A stretch of 64,000 nt of DNA, from positions 12,097,501 to 12,161,500 of the forward strand of contig NC_091971.1 in NCBI RefSeq assembly GCF_036711975.1, in the 5' to 3' direction. Below the pieces are notes generated by a model. It ran no database searches and was not told the DNA's origin. It was given only the letters and a program-made list of their open reading frames with translations. Of this stretch, positions 46,401 to 55,200 are shown in pieces. A program made the position numbers and the translations under genes. The number at the start of each line of letters is the position of its first letter. The first letter of the stretch is position 1. The stretch is from Onthophagus taurus (Eukaryota; Arthropoda; Insecta; Coleoptera; Scarabaeidae).

Positions 46401-47169
46401 TTGTAGATATATACATTATTATTTGTGCTGTCTTTATAATAAAATTCGGTCCCTATAAAAAAAAACGTAAACAATACACAATTGGTTATAATCTTAAATC
46501 GATTTTTTCGACGATAAACAAATCGATTCGTTATGAATTGGTGGCAATATAATTCAGATAACTGATAAGTTCTATAAGTATAAATGATATTAATAGAAGT
46601 TGATCTTTTATTAGAAGAAAAAAATATTATATAACTTTGTTTTATATATAATATTTTAATTTATTAAAGTGTGTCAAACTTTCGAGATAATTTAAATGCT
46701 TAAAATGCAAAAAAAGAGAAACGAAATATTCGCTTAAATTTTATTTTTGACTACTTTATGGGCTTGTATTTAAATGTCAAGATCACAAAACAATAATTAT
46801 AAAAAAAGTATCCTGTTCTTGAAAAACTTTACGGTTTCTTATTATTTTAAGTTTTTCTTAAAATCAAAATGTTGTTAACCTTGATAATAAATAAAAATTT
46901 TCTTACCTGACATCCAAACTCCATTAAAACCTTTATTAGAAAAAGCTCCATTTAAATATTCATCTAACTGAAACGGTTCCAAATCTTGACACTTCACGAT
47001 TTGAATCGTGATTAAAACGAAAAGAAACGCACAAATCTATAATAAAACGATAAAAAAAAATATAGATTAATTTTAAAGATTCATCTTTAAATGAAACTTT
47101 CACTTTTAAGTAAGAGTCACGTTCATCGACTCTTTTTTAATGTATGTGACCCCTTACTTTCAACTTCAT
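34305..47169 (-). CDS. DPP4: dipeptidyl peptidase 4-like secreted serine peptidase, 12 exons
   Basis: Predicted 757 aa (human DPP4 is 766). Exons: 47169-47158, 47036-46907, 46452-46352, 46302-46228, 42401-42349, 42291-41925, 41867-41643, 41591-41371, 41311-41092, 41033-40496, 40442-40231, 34424-34305. All junctions are GT/AG with matching phases. The N-terminus (MKLKICAFLFVLITIQIVKC) is a signal peptide, suggesting secretion as in insect 'venom DPP4' proteins. The beta-propeller half carries DWVYEEEV (about 185-192), whose Glu pair binds the substrate N-terminus. The hydrolase half carries GWSYGG (Ser ~614), HGNADDN (Asp ~693/694) and PDENH (His ~725), a complete catalytic triad. Expected role: removal of N-terminal dipeptides (X-Pro/Ala) from peptides. 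The intron after exon 4 (3.8 kb) and the last intron (5.8 kb) are packed with transposons; the last separates the catalytic His from Ser and Asp. Confidence 0.93.
34552..35784 (+). mobile_element. Tc1-like transposon, ~210-bp terminal inverted repeats, inserted in the hAT remnant
   Basis: Both ends read TATATATTGGGACA (the right end as complement). Homology between the ends continues for about 210 bp (34552-34755 versus 35580-35784, with shared blocks such as AATTAACAACAATTTTGTCT), which is long for Tc1 elements. The flanking hAT transposase sequence resumes on the other side, so the element is younger than the hAT copy. The TA dinucleotides at the ends fit Tc1/mariner targeting. Confidence 0.8.
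34797..35550 (+). pseudogene. Tc1-like transposase relic
   Basis: The N-terminal helix-turn-helix is visible (MVRGICTESKIPIREKADEL). Then, after stops and shifts, come GVIIWGCMT, the GGTVNAAKYQQIL segment, and an open end at 35260-35550 with WPANSPDLNVIETVWHKMK. This last block holds the third catalytic Asp and the following Glu/Asp helix. The block for the second Asp is eroded (only a short degenerate stretch precedes the INVLYWPANSPDLN block). In-frame stops show it is inactive. The ends, however, are still well paired. Confidence 0.85.
35905..36895 (-). repeat. 363-bp satellite array inside the hAT element (block 4a)
   Basis: The same monomer as blocks 1-3 in complement, about 2.7 units. 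The junction with hAT sequence (TCGATTATTACTTAAAGTATCC) corresponds to that at 10.79 kb. The block ends at 36895, where the MITE is inserted. Confidence 0.9.
36898..37588. mobile_element. 691-bp mariner-type MITE
   Basis: The termini are TAGTAGAAACCACGAAAGCT at the left and the complement of TAGTAGACGCCACGAGAGCT at the right: 26 bp of inverted repeat with about four mismatches, ending GGCAGT inside. TA is present on both outer sides (36896-36897 and 37589-37590). Internally, ATATAATATGGATTGAGC (36960) and its complement (37190) form a second inverted pair. There is no transposase. It interrupts the satellite monomer after ACAGTATTTG. Confidence 0.75.
37591..37824 (-). mobile_element. Penelope-like / foldback repeat fragment with hammerhead-like motif
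   Basis: The left edge TTTTAATTAGATGAGGGAGT is shared with the element at 38887. The interior carries the AATTCAATAAAAAGCAATAC block and a hammerhead-like motif on the minus strand (37730-37693). It abuts hAT coding sequence on the right, so it was inserted there or joined by rearrangement. Assignment to Penelope-like elements is an inference from the ribozyme motif and the inverted, truncated copies. Confidence 0.55.
37693..37730 (-). ncRNA. hammerhead-like ribozyme motif (best copy)
   Basis: Read on the minus strand: TGTCT (stem I), CTGATGA core, one extra T, GGC-GTAA-GCC (stem II closed by a GNRA-type loop), GAAA, the palindrome ACCGGT (sharing its A) as stem III, one T at the cleavage position, then AGACA, which pairs fully with TGTCT. 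This order and the very short palindromic stem III match what is known for small hammerheads of retroelements. The extra T after the core is non-standard. Confidence 0.5.
37825..37900 (-). pseudogene. second hAT transposase fragment bordering satellite
   Basis: The complement matches 10795-10880 closely: GATAACAGCGATAGTTCTGT, then the AATGAATGTGATGATGAATT segment and the basic AAGCGAAGAGAAG stretch. It is the same hAT fragment and the same satellite junction as at 10.79 and 35.9 kb. Confidence 0.75.
37901..38886 (-). repeat. 363-bp satellite array inside the hAT element (block 4b)
   Basis: About 2.7 monomers in complement orientation. It ends at ...AAATTTGAAG (38879-38886), where the foldback element is inserted. 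Monomer variants such as GTTCTTGGAATAGGAGTA are shared with block 4a, indicating that 4a and 4b are related by duplication. Confidence 0.9.
38887..39292. mobile_element. foldback / Penelope-like element with 8-bp duplication in satellite
   Basis: ATTTGAAG occurs just before the insertion (38879-38886) and just after it, where the satellite resumes with the same bases (ATTTGAAGTTTTGATAAAA). Inside are two inverted arms of ~88 bp, TATAAATTCAATAAAAAGCA at the left and its complement at the right. Each arm carries a degraded hammerhead-like motif (plus strand 39206-39243; minus strand about 39018-38992). The middle includes a short palindrome, GGGCACTAATGGATTAGTGC. Confidence 0.65.
39293..40052 (-). 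repeat. 363-bp satellite array inside the hAT element (block 4c)
   Basis: About two monomers, continuing block 4b after the foldback insertion. It ends at AAAGTATCCTCTTTTTAGAG, followed by the hAT left flank (GTTGCTTCGTTAG in complement), the counterpart of the left border of block 2 at 8976. Confidence 0.9.
40138..40190. repeat. small palindrome CTATAACGGAC...GTCCGTTATAG
   Basis: CTATAACGGACAC at about 40146 is mirrored by GTCCGTTATAG at about 40172, with a ~15-base spacer. A diverged copy lies at about 11122-11163, next to the other hAT-satellite element. It is a tiny hairpin-forming repeat; whether it marks preferred insertion sites is unknown. Confidence 0.45.
43150..44010 (+). pseudogene. 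RTE-like reverse transcriptase relic
   Basis: At 43180-43310 the translation gives YTGIFPDDWLRSKIVPIPKK followed by an RLISVMSHILKTLLR stretch, an early RT block. After a deletion, 43410-43560 gives ADDIVIVAESAKGLQQLLN (the A-D-D catalytic box with the preceding residue lost to a stop) and KININKTKIMAV. Then come KAFEM...FR.MLKIYWTEHVTNDEVL and KARKM-like/EGKVEGKRNPEMRK sequences, which are typical of RTE-type C-termini. The frame is broken many times. Confidence 0.8.
44030..44330 (+). pseudogene. jerky/Tigger-type DDE transposase relic
   Basis: The translation gives FFDWFHGSFIRQVTSHLSLIVDNVMV, then after a stop FTTPLVTPNSTALLQFMDQN and LTKLFYRNVF. The LIVDN block holds a catalytic Asp, and the L-x-P-N-S-T-A-L-x-Q-x-M-D-Q block is the signature of DDE_1 transposases. 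It differs from the Tigger relic at 27 kb. Inactive. Confidence 0.75.
44484..44862. mobile_element. cluster of mariner-type MITE ends
   Basis: Three terminus-like sequences, TACGGGGTGTTCCGTTTAAA (44485), TACAGGGTGTTTCATTTAAA (44798) and the complement of TACAGGGTGTTCCATTC (ending near 44862), all with TA next to them. The second and third face each other only ~65 bp apart. They are probably internally deleted or solo copies of a common mariner MITE family. Confidence 0.6.
44995..45729. mobile_element. 735-bp mariner-type element with ~125-bp inverted repeats
   Basis: The left end is TACAGGGATGTTCAGTTTTT, and the right end is the complement of TACAGGGTGGTTCAGTTTTT. Pairing continues through AATCGGGAAACTTTACT, the ACTTGCCAAAATA block and the GCAACTCTTTTGTTT block, about 125 bp per arm. 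TA flanks both sides (44993-44994 and 45730-45731). No transposase is seen inside. It is non-autonomous. Confidence 0.8.
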
Positions 47170-47243
47170 CTCGCGCGCCGCCCGTTCTCCGTCGTTCTTG
47201 AATCGTGACGCGCTACTAAGCACATTTTTAGGCAACATTTCGG

Positions 47244-47251
47244 TTTTATAT
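47244..47251 (-). promoter_or_regulatory. TATA-like box of the DPP4-like gene
   Basis: ATATAAAA on the minus strand lies 75-82 bp upstream of the ATG at 47169-47167, with a CpG-rich 5' leader (GCGGCGCGCGAG) in between. The position suits a transcription start about 45-50 bp before the ATG. It is short and AT-rich DNA gives many chance matches. Confidence 0.4.
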
Positions 47252-47642
47252 CTCTCTCGTTCCCAGCATGTGATTCGGAACAACTTATTATCTTATTATC
47301 TCGTGTATAATTCGTGTTTGAGTTAATCATCGCAATCTTATTATTAGTCTATATACTTTCCTTTGTTCAATCGATTTTTTTTGTATTACCCTTCTTTTTT
47401 CAATGCATAATATGGGATTAATAAATATTATTATTATTTATGGATTAAATTTAAACTTAATCTAGTTTTATCTGCAAAAAATATGATTTATCATAGTTTC
47501 AAACAAATAAGTTTTGACAAGAAAAGATTATTTTATTAACAAAATCCATAATACACAAAAACATAACACATTAATTTAATTTTTTTAGATATATACTTAT
47601 AATATACAATGAATTTCCCTTTAATGTAAAAAATATTCGCTT

Positions 47643-47648
47643 TTTATT
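47643..47648 (-). terminator. Rab18 polyadenylation signal candidate
   Basis: TTTATT (AATAAA on the minus strand) lies 17 bp after the Rab18 stop codon. A second hexamer is at 47532-47537, which may be the functional one given the very short distance of the first. Confidence 0.45.
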
Positions 47649-47664
47649 AAAATTTTAGTTTGTT

Positions 47665-48383
47665 TTAAATTAAACTACAATAACTAGAACAACTGGAAGG
47701 TTCAGGGTGATCTTTATTATTCACATGAATTCCACCATCACCAAAAGATTCCCATAACCCAGGGGTTTGAATTATTTTATGAACTAACTCTTCAAAAGCA
47801 CATTGAACCCCATCCTTTGTTTTTGCACTTGCTTCTATAAATAATGTTTGGTGTCTTCTTGCAAATTGTAAACCTTGTTCTCTTGTAACCTCTCGATTTT
47901 CCTTATCAAAACAAAATTAAATCAATAAATATTATTTTATTTAATTAATATTTACCACATCAATTTTATTTCCAACAACCATTTTTATGATGTTTCTTTT
48001 TGTTGAATATATATCCAATTCATTAAGCCAAGTTTCCAATCTAGCAAAAGAACTGTAATTGCTCACATCATACACTAAAATAGCACCTTGGGCGTCTCTA
48101 TAATAAGAAGGTGTTAAGGTTCTAAAACGTTCTTGCCCCGCAGTATCCCAAATTGCTAATTTTACTGTATTCCCATCTATCGTTAATTTCTTTGTTTTGA
48201 AATCAACACCTATCGTTAATGTTTGTTCAGGGTCAAAGTTATCTTCGGTAAATCTCAACAATAAACTAAAAACAAATCTTATTAATAACATTTTAAAGAA
48301 AACATTTACAATTACCTTGATTTCCCAACCCCACTTTCGCCTATTATTAGAATCTTTAACGTTGTTAAGATATCGTCATCCAT
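47665..48383 (-). CDS. Rab18: Rab18 small GTPase, 3 exons
   Basis: Exons 48383-48316, 48265-47956 and 47901-47665 encode 204 aa (Rab18 is usually ~206). All junctions are GT/AG and in phase. GTP-binding motifs are visible in order: P-loop GESGVGKS (15-22), switch-1 Thr in TLTIGVDFK (38-46), WDTAGQE (62-68), GNKID (121-125) and EASAK (149-153). The sequence [17 protein letters not shown] near the C-terminus is a strong Rab18 signature and separates it from Rab1/Rab8. The C-terminus, [10 protein letters not shown], ends in a CaaX-like cysteine for prenylation. Rab18 acts on lipid droplets and ER-Golgi membranes. The gene is compact, about 0.5 kb upstream of the DPP4 start and in the same orientation; the two are probably independent transcripts. 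Confidence 0.96.
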
Positions 48384-48599
48384 TATCTCTTATAGAAGCT
48401 TAACACTTGGTTTAGATCAGTTTTTCCAAGAATACAATTAAAGTTGTAAATCTTTAGTTTTTAATAAACAACGTGATTTAACACTTACAAATAGATATTA
48501 CGCAGCAATTCCAAAGATTAGTTATTAAAACGCGTAATGTTTATATCTGTCAAAAGTGACGTTTAGTTAACCTTATTTTCAAAAAGTATTTGGCGACAT

Positions 48600-49480
48600 C
48601 TATGATGGAAGTATTGAACTGCGTATTGTTTACGGTAAATTTCCGTTTAATTAGTTTAAATTAATTAGATTTTCAAAAGTTATTGATTTTAGTTTTTAAC
48701 AAGTGTAATAATAACACTGATATAAATATTTCATTGAATTAGAATTTAAAGTAAATCATTAGTTCTTTTAAACCGTTTATAACGCCATCTATGAATTCAT
48801 CGCCGATTTACCCTATAAGAATTAACACATTACCAAAGTTGAGTGACCATACTGTATAATACCGTTTATTATAATATTGTTTTACGTAAAAAATTTCTGT
48901 AAATTTAATTAGTGTGTATGACCCCATTGATAAAAAAATCGGAAAAAAATTTTATTATTTTAAAGTTACCATGGTGATTAACATCCATTGCAGTTGCTTG
49001 TCAAAATTGACGTTGTATTTAGGTTTTTTTAATGAAAAACACATAATTAATTGGATTTAAAGGTTGTATTTAATTCAAAAGGGGTAAATGGATGAAATTA
49101 TACGCAAGGACTTAAAAACCTTTAAAATGAGTCCAAACATGACCAAACATCTCAAAAAACAAAAAAGTTTGAATAAAAAAACATTAAATCCGAAGCTAAC
49201 AACAATGAAGATAGCAATTTAATTATTAAATATTAATACCAACCTTAATTTTTATTTTTTTTTATTGCATTTTTGTTTTTGTGATAAATTTTAAGACATT
49301 TTATAAAAATTAAGAATTTGTCAAAGAGAGATTGACGATTACAAATATGTCAAAATTGACGTTGACATTTGTAACCGAAAGTTGACTCATTTTAAGGGAT
49401 TTTTAATGAACATTACAAATATGTCAAAATTGAGGTTGACATTTTAAATCTGAAGTTAGCTATCATATAATAGACAACTT
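48600..49480. other. intergenic, no gene recognised
   Basis: Upstream of Rab18. The motif TGTCAAAATTGACGTTG recurs loosely near 48998, 49350 and 49420 with AT-rich spacers, suggesting a degraded minor repeat. No coding evidence. Confidence 0.4.
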
Positions 49481-49555
49481 CATGGTGTTCTTTTATGATG
49501 TATTCTTTATTAAAATGAGTCCAAACATGATGTTGATAGGTATCGCTATGTTGTA

Positions 49556-49660
49556 TATTTTTATTGCACTAAAACTAGAACTGACACTAGACCTAGAACT
49601 AGAAAAATTCGGGTTTAACCCGAAACTTTCTAGGTCTAGTGTTAGTTCTAGTTTTAATTG
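49556..49660. repeat. near-perfect CTAG palindrome (~85 bp)
   Basis: AAAACTAGAACTGACACTAG is mirrored by CTAGTGTTAGTTCTAGTTTT, and the centre is ATTCGGGTT/AACCCGAAA. It is the cleanest hairpin of the dispersed CTAG family. No open frame of note; the overlapping open frames on both strands arise from the symmetry. Confidence 0.75.
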
Positions 49661-49769
49661 TGATGGACTGCTGCATCCTTTATTCTTTTGTAATCCAAAA
49701 AATGACGTCAGTATCGGTCCAATACATGTCACGCTAAGTTAGCTTCTACTTATGACTTTACGTCTCTTG

Positions 49770-50440
49770 AAACGGCTAAACCCAAATGTTTCTAGGTCCA
49801 TTGTTAATTCTAGTTTTAATTGTTATTTAGCACTAGATTGCTTTATATTTTTATTGAACTAACAGTAGACCTGTTGGAGGTTCAAAGGGATAGTGCCTAC
49901 CCAATTCCGACTCTCACCTCCTCAAAGCATCTTAGTTGCGGGCGAACCCTGGGAACTTGAGTAACTATGCCAAAGACTGAGTAACCAACCCCAGTGGGAA
50001 GCAAGTTTGAAAGCAGGAGTTGGGCGCTAGGTCAACTACCTGATCCCGGATCGATCACTGATAAACGTTCTAAAAGAAAAAGTCGGACTGAACAAAGAAA
50101 TGGACAGAATCTATGTATTGCGACTTGGAACGTTAGAACTTTATCGTAACAGAATGCGTAATAGGTCGGAATGAAAGAGGATCTTGGATCAGGCTAAGAC
50201 TCACAAAAGGTTGTCATGCAAATGATGATGAACAGTAGACCTAGAAAGTTTTAAATTTATCCGTGCGTCTTCAGACTCTAGAACTGTCACTAGAACTAAC
50301 ATTAGACCTAGAGCTAGAAACATTCGGGTTTAGCTGACTTCAGAGACTAACGGCTGTTAGTTCTAGTGACACCGCTAGTTAGCACTAGATATCGCTATGT
50401 TGTATATTTTTCATGAACTAAAACTAGAAATTCTCGGCAT
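49770..50440. repeat. CTAG-family repeat split by a short retroelement
   Basis: AACGGCTAAACCCAAATGTTTCTAGG at about 49770 and the CTAGAACTGTCACTAGAACT segment after 50243 belong to one copy of the CTAG family. The retroelement at 49873-50230 separates them. The repeat continues past 50243 through ACATTCGGGTTTAGCTGACT to about 50440. Confidence 0.55.
49873..50230 (+). mobile_element. internally deleted RTE-like retroelement (SINE-like) with 12-bp duplication
   Basis: AACAGTAGACCT flanks both sides exactly (49861-49872 and 50231-50242). The 5' part is leader-like and reaches LCIATWNVRTL, the start of an apurinic-type endonuclease domain. The sequence then jumps to a 3' end, GGTTGTCATGCAAATGATGATG, characteristic of RTE-type LINE tails. 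The copy is 358 bp with both ends but no enzymes, so it must have been moved by a full-length relative. Confidence 0.75.
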
Positions 50441-50442
50441 TA

Positions 50443-51360
50443 ATGCGTCCGCTAATATCAGTTCCAGATTTTCCTTGGAGTTGTTTGACGAATTTCAAGT
50501 TCGCCAGGCTCTTAGACAATCTCGGTCCACTAGTGTTGGTGCTGATGATGTCAACATTAAGCATTAAGTATTGGTTTTGCTTGATTTCAGCAAGGTATTT
50601 GATTCTGTTGATTATAGATTCTGTAGGTTTTTCGCCGAGCTGTATCGCTTGGTTTCAATCTTTCCTCTCTAATCGTTCCTTGTGTGTACGTGACTCCTCA
50701 TCTTCCTCGTCTGTATTTACAAGCCGTTGCGGTGTGTCTTAGGGCAGTGTTTTTGATCCACTTTTCCGTCTTCATAAATTGCATTACTAAGATAATTAAG
50801 TGCAACTTTCACCTATATGCAGACTATCTCCAAATTTATACATCTGCAGCTATGGATGAACTTCCAGCAGCGGTAATGCGGCTTAATAGGGATCTTGCTA
50901 TGTTCTAGATGCCATGGCTTGAGTTTGAATATAGTTAAGAATAAAGCTATTGCTTTCGGATCAAGACCTTTGCTAACAAAATTTTACTCCATCAATAATA
51001 CCCATCTGACACTTGATGGTAACATCATACAATTCTCTCAAACAGTTAAAATGGGGGTGATGATGGATTCTGCATTGTTCTGGCAGCCCCAGATTCAGTC
51101 TGTCTGCAGGAAATTAACTACCTTATACAAGATACTTTCCTCTCAATCCCCAATTTACCTGTTCACTGCATTTCAATTCATGGCATCTCGCGGTATTCCT
51201 ACTAGAGCATAGTCTGATGTCTCACTCAATGAACAGGAAGTTCATTCTACTGAAATATATCACAGATCATTCACTGTACAAGCTATAACTCTGAGGAATA
51301 ATTTATCCATAGCATTGCGTAATGCTCGTAGCGCTTTTCTGTATTCAAAGCTTCACTAAG
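50443..51360 (+). pseudogene. jockey-like reverse transcriptase relic
   Basis: Across several frames the sequence gives ELFDEFQVRQALRQSRSTS, VLVLLDFSKVFDSVDY (first catalytic Asp), FHLYADYLQIYTSA (the YADD box changed to YADY), LSLNIVKNKAIAFGS, VKMGVMMDSALFW and finally RSFTVQAITLRNNLSIALRNARS. The order matches the RT and C-terminal part of jockey/CR1-type ORF2. Mutation of the second catalytic Asp and many stops make it inactive. Confidence 0.85.
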
Positions 51361-51718
51361 AAATTACCTGGTTTTGATGTCATCTGCTTCTTCTCTTTTC
51401 CCTCTTCAGCTAACAGCTTTATTTGCTCTTTTCCAATCATTTTTCGCTTAATCCGATTTTCTTTCTCTCCTATTCTTTTTCTGTTACTTAACATGTACTT
51501 ATTTTTTTTCCATAGTTGCCATATTAATTATTTATCTTAATTCCATACATACATTCCGGTCGAGTCTTTTTGAAAACATCCAAGCTTGTGTTAATCTTAT
51601 AGAACAATGTATATTTTCTATTGTATATTATTACTAGACCTAGAAAGTTTCGGGTTTAACCATGCGTCTTCAGACGCATAAGGGTTGTTTAAAATTAAAA
51701 GATAATAATTATAAACGT

Positions 51719-51724
51719 TTTATT
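51719..51724 (-). terminator. Hsp60 polyadenylation signal
   Basis: TTTATT (AATAAA on the minus strand) about 485 bp after the Hsp60 stop codon. The intervening 51725-52206 is AT-rich with no frame and fits a 3' UTR. Confidence 0.5.
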
Positions 51725-52206
51725 AAAATACAAAACGTAACTAACAAAAAAAAATACGACAAAAATAACTACAAATCAAAATGAAACCACGAAATGTTTT
51801 CAGTAACAAATATAATTAAAAATTAACAGTTTAAAGTTATACAACTTTTCGAAATGTTCCAGAGTACAAAAAAAATGCTAGATTAAGAATCAGATCGGGC
51901 GTTTTTATAAATTCCTCTTCATTTCAATCGGAATGGGGGGGTGGTGGAATAGTTTTTACATCACTCAATCGCGCACAAACCGCACAAAAAAAAATAATAA
52001 ACACACATTTATATTACCACCGACCGATGTTTATCCGTCCTATTTAAAATTTCTCCACTTTTTTTTAATCGAAAGAACACTCGGGGCTCAAACATAATAG
52101 AGATTAGGCACCGAAGTGTTTTTTTTTTATAACAATGCCAGATTAAAAACAACAGGCATTTCACAGTTTATTTTTTTTAATATAAATCATTCTACTTTCG
52201 AAAGTT

Positions 52207-55200
52207 TTACATCATATCCATTCCACCTCCCATTCCACCCATTCCTCCCATACCGCCTCGTGGCATTGGGGCTTCTTCTTTAGGTATTTCTGTGATCACT
52301 GCTTCAGCTGTTGTTAGTAAAGACGCCACTCCAGAAGCATCCTTAATCGCCGTACGAACAACTTTCGTTGGATCGATAATTCCTTTTTCTACTAAATTTC
52401 CATATTCGTTTTTCAAGGCATCATAACCATAATCACCAGTTCCTGCTTCTACTTTTGCTACAACTTGATTTCCATCAACACCAGCATTATTTGCAATTGT
52501 CATACATGGTACTCGAAGTGCTTTTCTTACAATTTCAATACCTAAGAAAAAAATAAAATTAGCATTTACTGAACATTGTTCTATAACAAATTGAGCTTCA
52601 TCTTATAATACATAAAAAAATAATTAGTGATTGTACAAAAATGTATAAATAAACAATTTTTAAGTTGTTTTAAATTGTTCAATTAACTTATACATTTTTT
52701 TAAAATATTTTAGCACAACTCCGACACCTACAAAATTACAAAGATTTCATTTTGTAAGCTCTAATGTGTGCATCAAAAATAATACATGGAACATTTTTGG
52801 GGTTATAAATTCTAAGTCAGGGTGAAAGTACTAGGCCAGTATAGTAAAAAATGGAAGTGTGCAAGCCAAATGTTGCTATTTAAGTTTTTGCTATTGCTGT
52901 GGTAAATATGTAACAAAACATGAAAAAAAAGGGAAATTTCAGTGCAAATTTTGTTCAAACATACGAGATGTACCTCAACTAAATGTTATAGTGTATAAAT
53001 ATAGGATGCCAAATATAGTGTGCAAAAGATTTGGACTAATCTCAATCCATTGAATTGCTACGCATGTGCGAATAAAGGAGCCGCATTGAGAAAAACGGTG
53101 AGAAAATCGTATAATTCTGTTGATGTTGGCCAAAGATCATTGCCTTATTCGGACTACTTTCCTGTGCTAAAATCTTCAAGTCGAGATTTCTATCTTCTAT
53201 GACTGCTCCGACTTTTGCACCAACATATAATTTAGATTCAATTGCTGCGCTAAATTGGAATTGACACAATATAAATCAGAACAGCTGGCTTCGTTTTTGA
53301 AATCAAACAATCTTTTGGCATCCAGTACAAAAGTCACAGGTTATCGAAGTTTATTCGTTGTGAATGATGAAAAAACTTCTGCATATTGCCTGGATGTCGG
53401 AAAATTGGACGCAATGAAAACAAAATATGAAACAGATGATTGGAGATTATTTATTGACAGTTCAAAACTCATTTTGAAGCTTTCCTGCATAAGACCAATG
53501 AAAAACCTTGGGTTCCAATCGCGTATAGTACAGAAACGAAAGAAATGTATGATGCATTAGAAAATATTTAAAAAATGGTTAACTACGCTAAACATATGTG
53601 GCACATATGTTGTGATATAAAAGTTGGCTTTGCGGTTTTCGAAGCGGCTTTTTGTGCGATTGAATGGAAACGCAGAGAGCACAGCAGGTTAGAAATGGCC
53701 AATATTATTCGTGAACCTTTGATGCCGAAAGAGAAGATATTGCTGCTTCCATTGCATATTAAGCTTGGAATTGTTAAAAAACTGTCGCCAAAAGAGATAC
53801 AATTTAATTTGTCAAGTACATTTTTCAATTTCTTGAAAATTGGAAAATATTCCAACTTTAGAAAACATATTTGTCATGATTTTCTATCGTAATGCATTCA
53901 TTTTGTTGCGCCTTTTTCAGGCGTACTAAATGGTCCAGATATACGAAAGCTAATTAAAAGTGACGCATTCAACAATATTTTGATTGATGCTGAATTGGAT
54001 GCTTGGAAGGCAATCAAAGAAGTAATAGAACGCTTGTTGGGAAAGCATCGTTCTAGCAACTACGATATTTCTGTCGTAAGGATGGTAGAGCGTCGTTCTC
54101 GAAAATTGGCGTCCACATGTCCTTGATAATTCATTATTTATATCATCATCTGGACCAAGGTTTATATACAGGATGTTTAGAAGCTCAACGTCAAGCGGGT
54201 GAGAAACCAACCCATATCTGTTCTGGTAAAAATAAGAAAAAAATTACATGTCTCTTAGTTAAGTGGTAATAGATATTTTTGAAATCGTTCCCATACATCA
54301 TATCTTTAGTAGTACGTAGTACGGTCAGAAATGTTCGCAATTTAATTATAATTTTTTTTAATAATGTATTCCTTATGAACCATGCAACTTTAGAAAAAAT
54401 TTGCAAAAAAATATTAGTTTGATTGAGTTAAGGTTGAAAGAATTTTTGTCTATTAACTTTGACACACGATTTCCAAAAATAGGAGTGGTACAACACCCTT
54501 GACAAGTTATTTTAAAAGATGGTCTGTTTAGTCTAATTTCCAACATGCCACTTTTCTTTTCAGAAAAATATTATTGCCTATTTTTCTGCAAAAAAAAAAC
54601 GCGTTATTTAAAAAATTCATACATTCGTATGTGATTTGTATTTCCTCCAAAATAACTTCACAACTTTGTAAGAAGATGTGCCACTCAATATTAACAGAGA
54701 AATGTGGTTTCAACAAGATGGTCGCCTAGCTCGTTATGCTTGTTCTGTACGGAATTGAATATAGAATATCCCGAATGATGGATTGAGTGTCTTGGTTTGA
54801 TTACGTGGCCTCCCCATTCTCTGCGTCTAAATCCCCATGATTTTTTACAATTACATAAAAGAAACAGTGTTTTAAAAACCGATTGAAAATCTTGCCGAAC
54901 TGCGCCACAATAATTATACTGCAGCAGAAGAAATAAATACAAAGAGATTTGCACAACTAATAAAAAGATCTTTTCTGCGACGATAGAGCTTGTATTAATG
55001 CCGACGGCAAACAAATTGAGCATTTGCTTTAGTTTTAAGAAAATAATACAAAAAAACCTTATTCGAAATAGTCCTTTTGCAAGACATAAGGGCAACCATC
55101 TTGTTGAAACCACATTTTGTTGTTCGTAGATATTGAGTGGCACATCTTCCAACAAAGTTAACAGCAAATAAAAGTAAATAGCAAAATGGGTATTGCTTGA

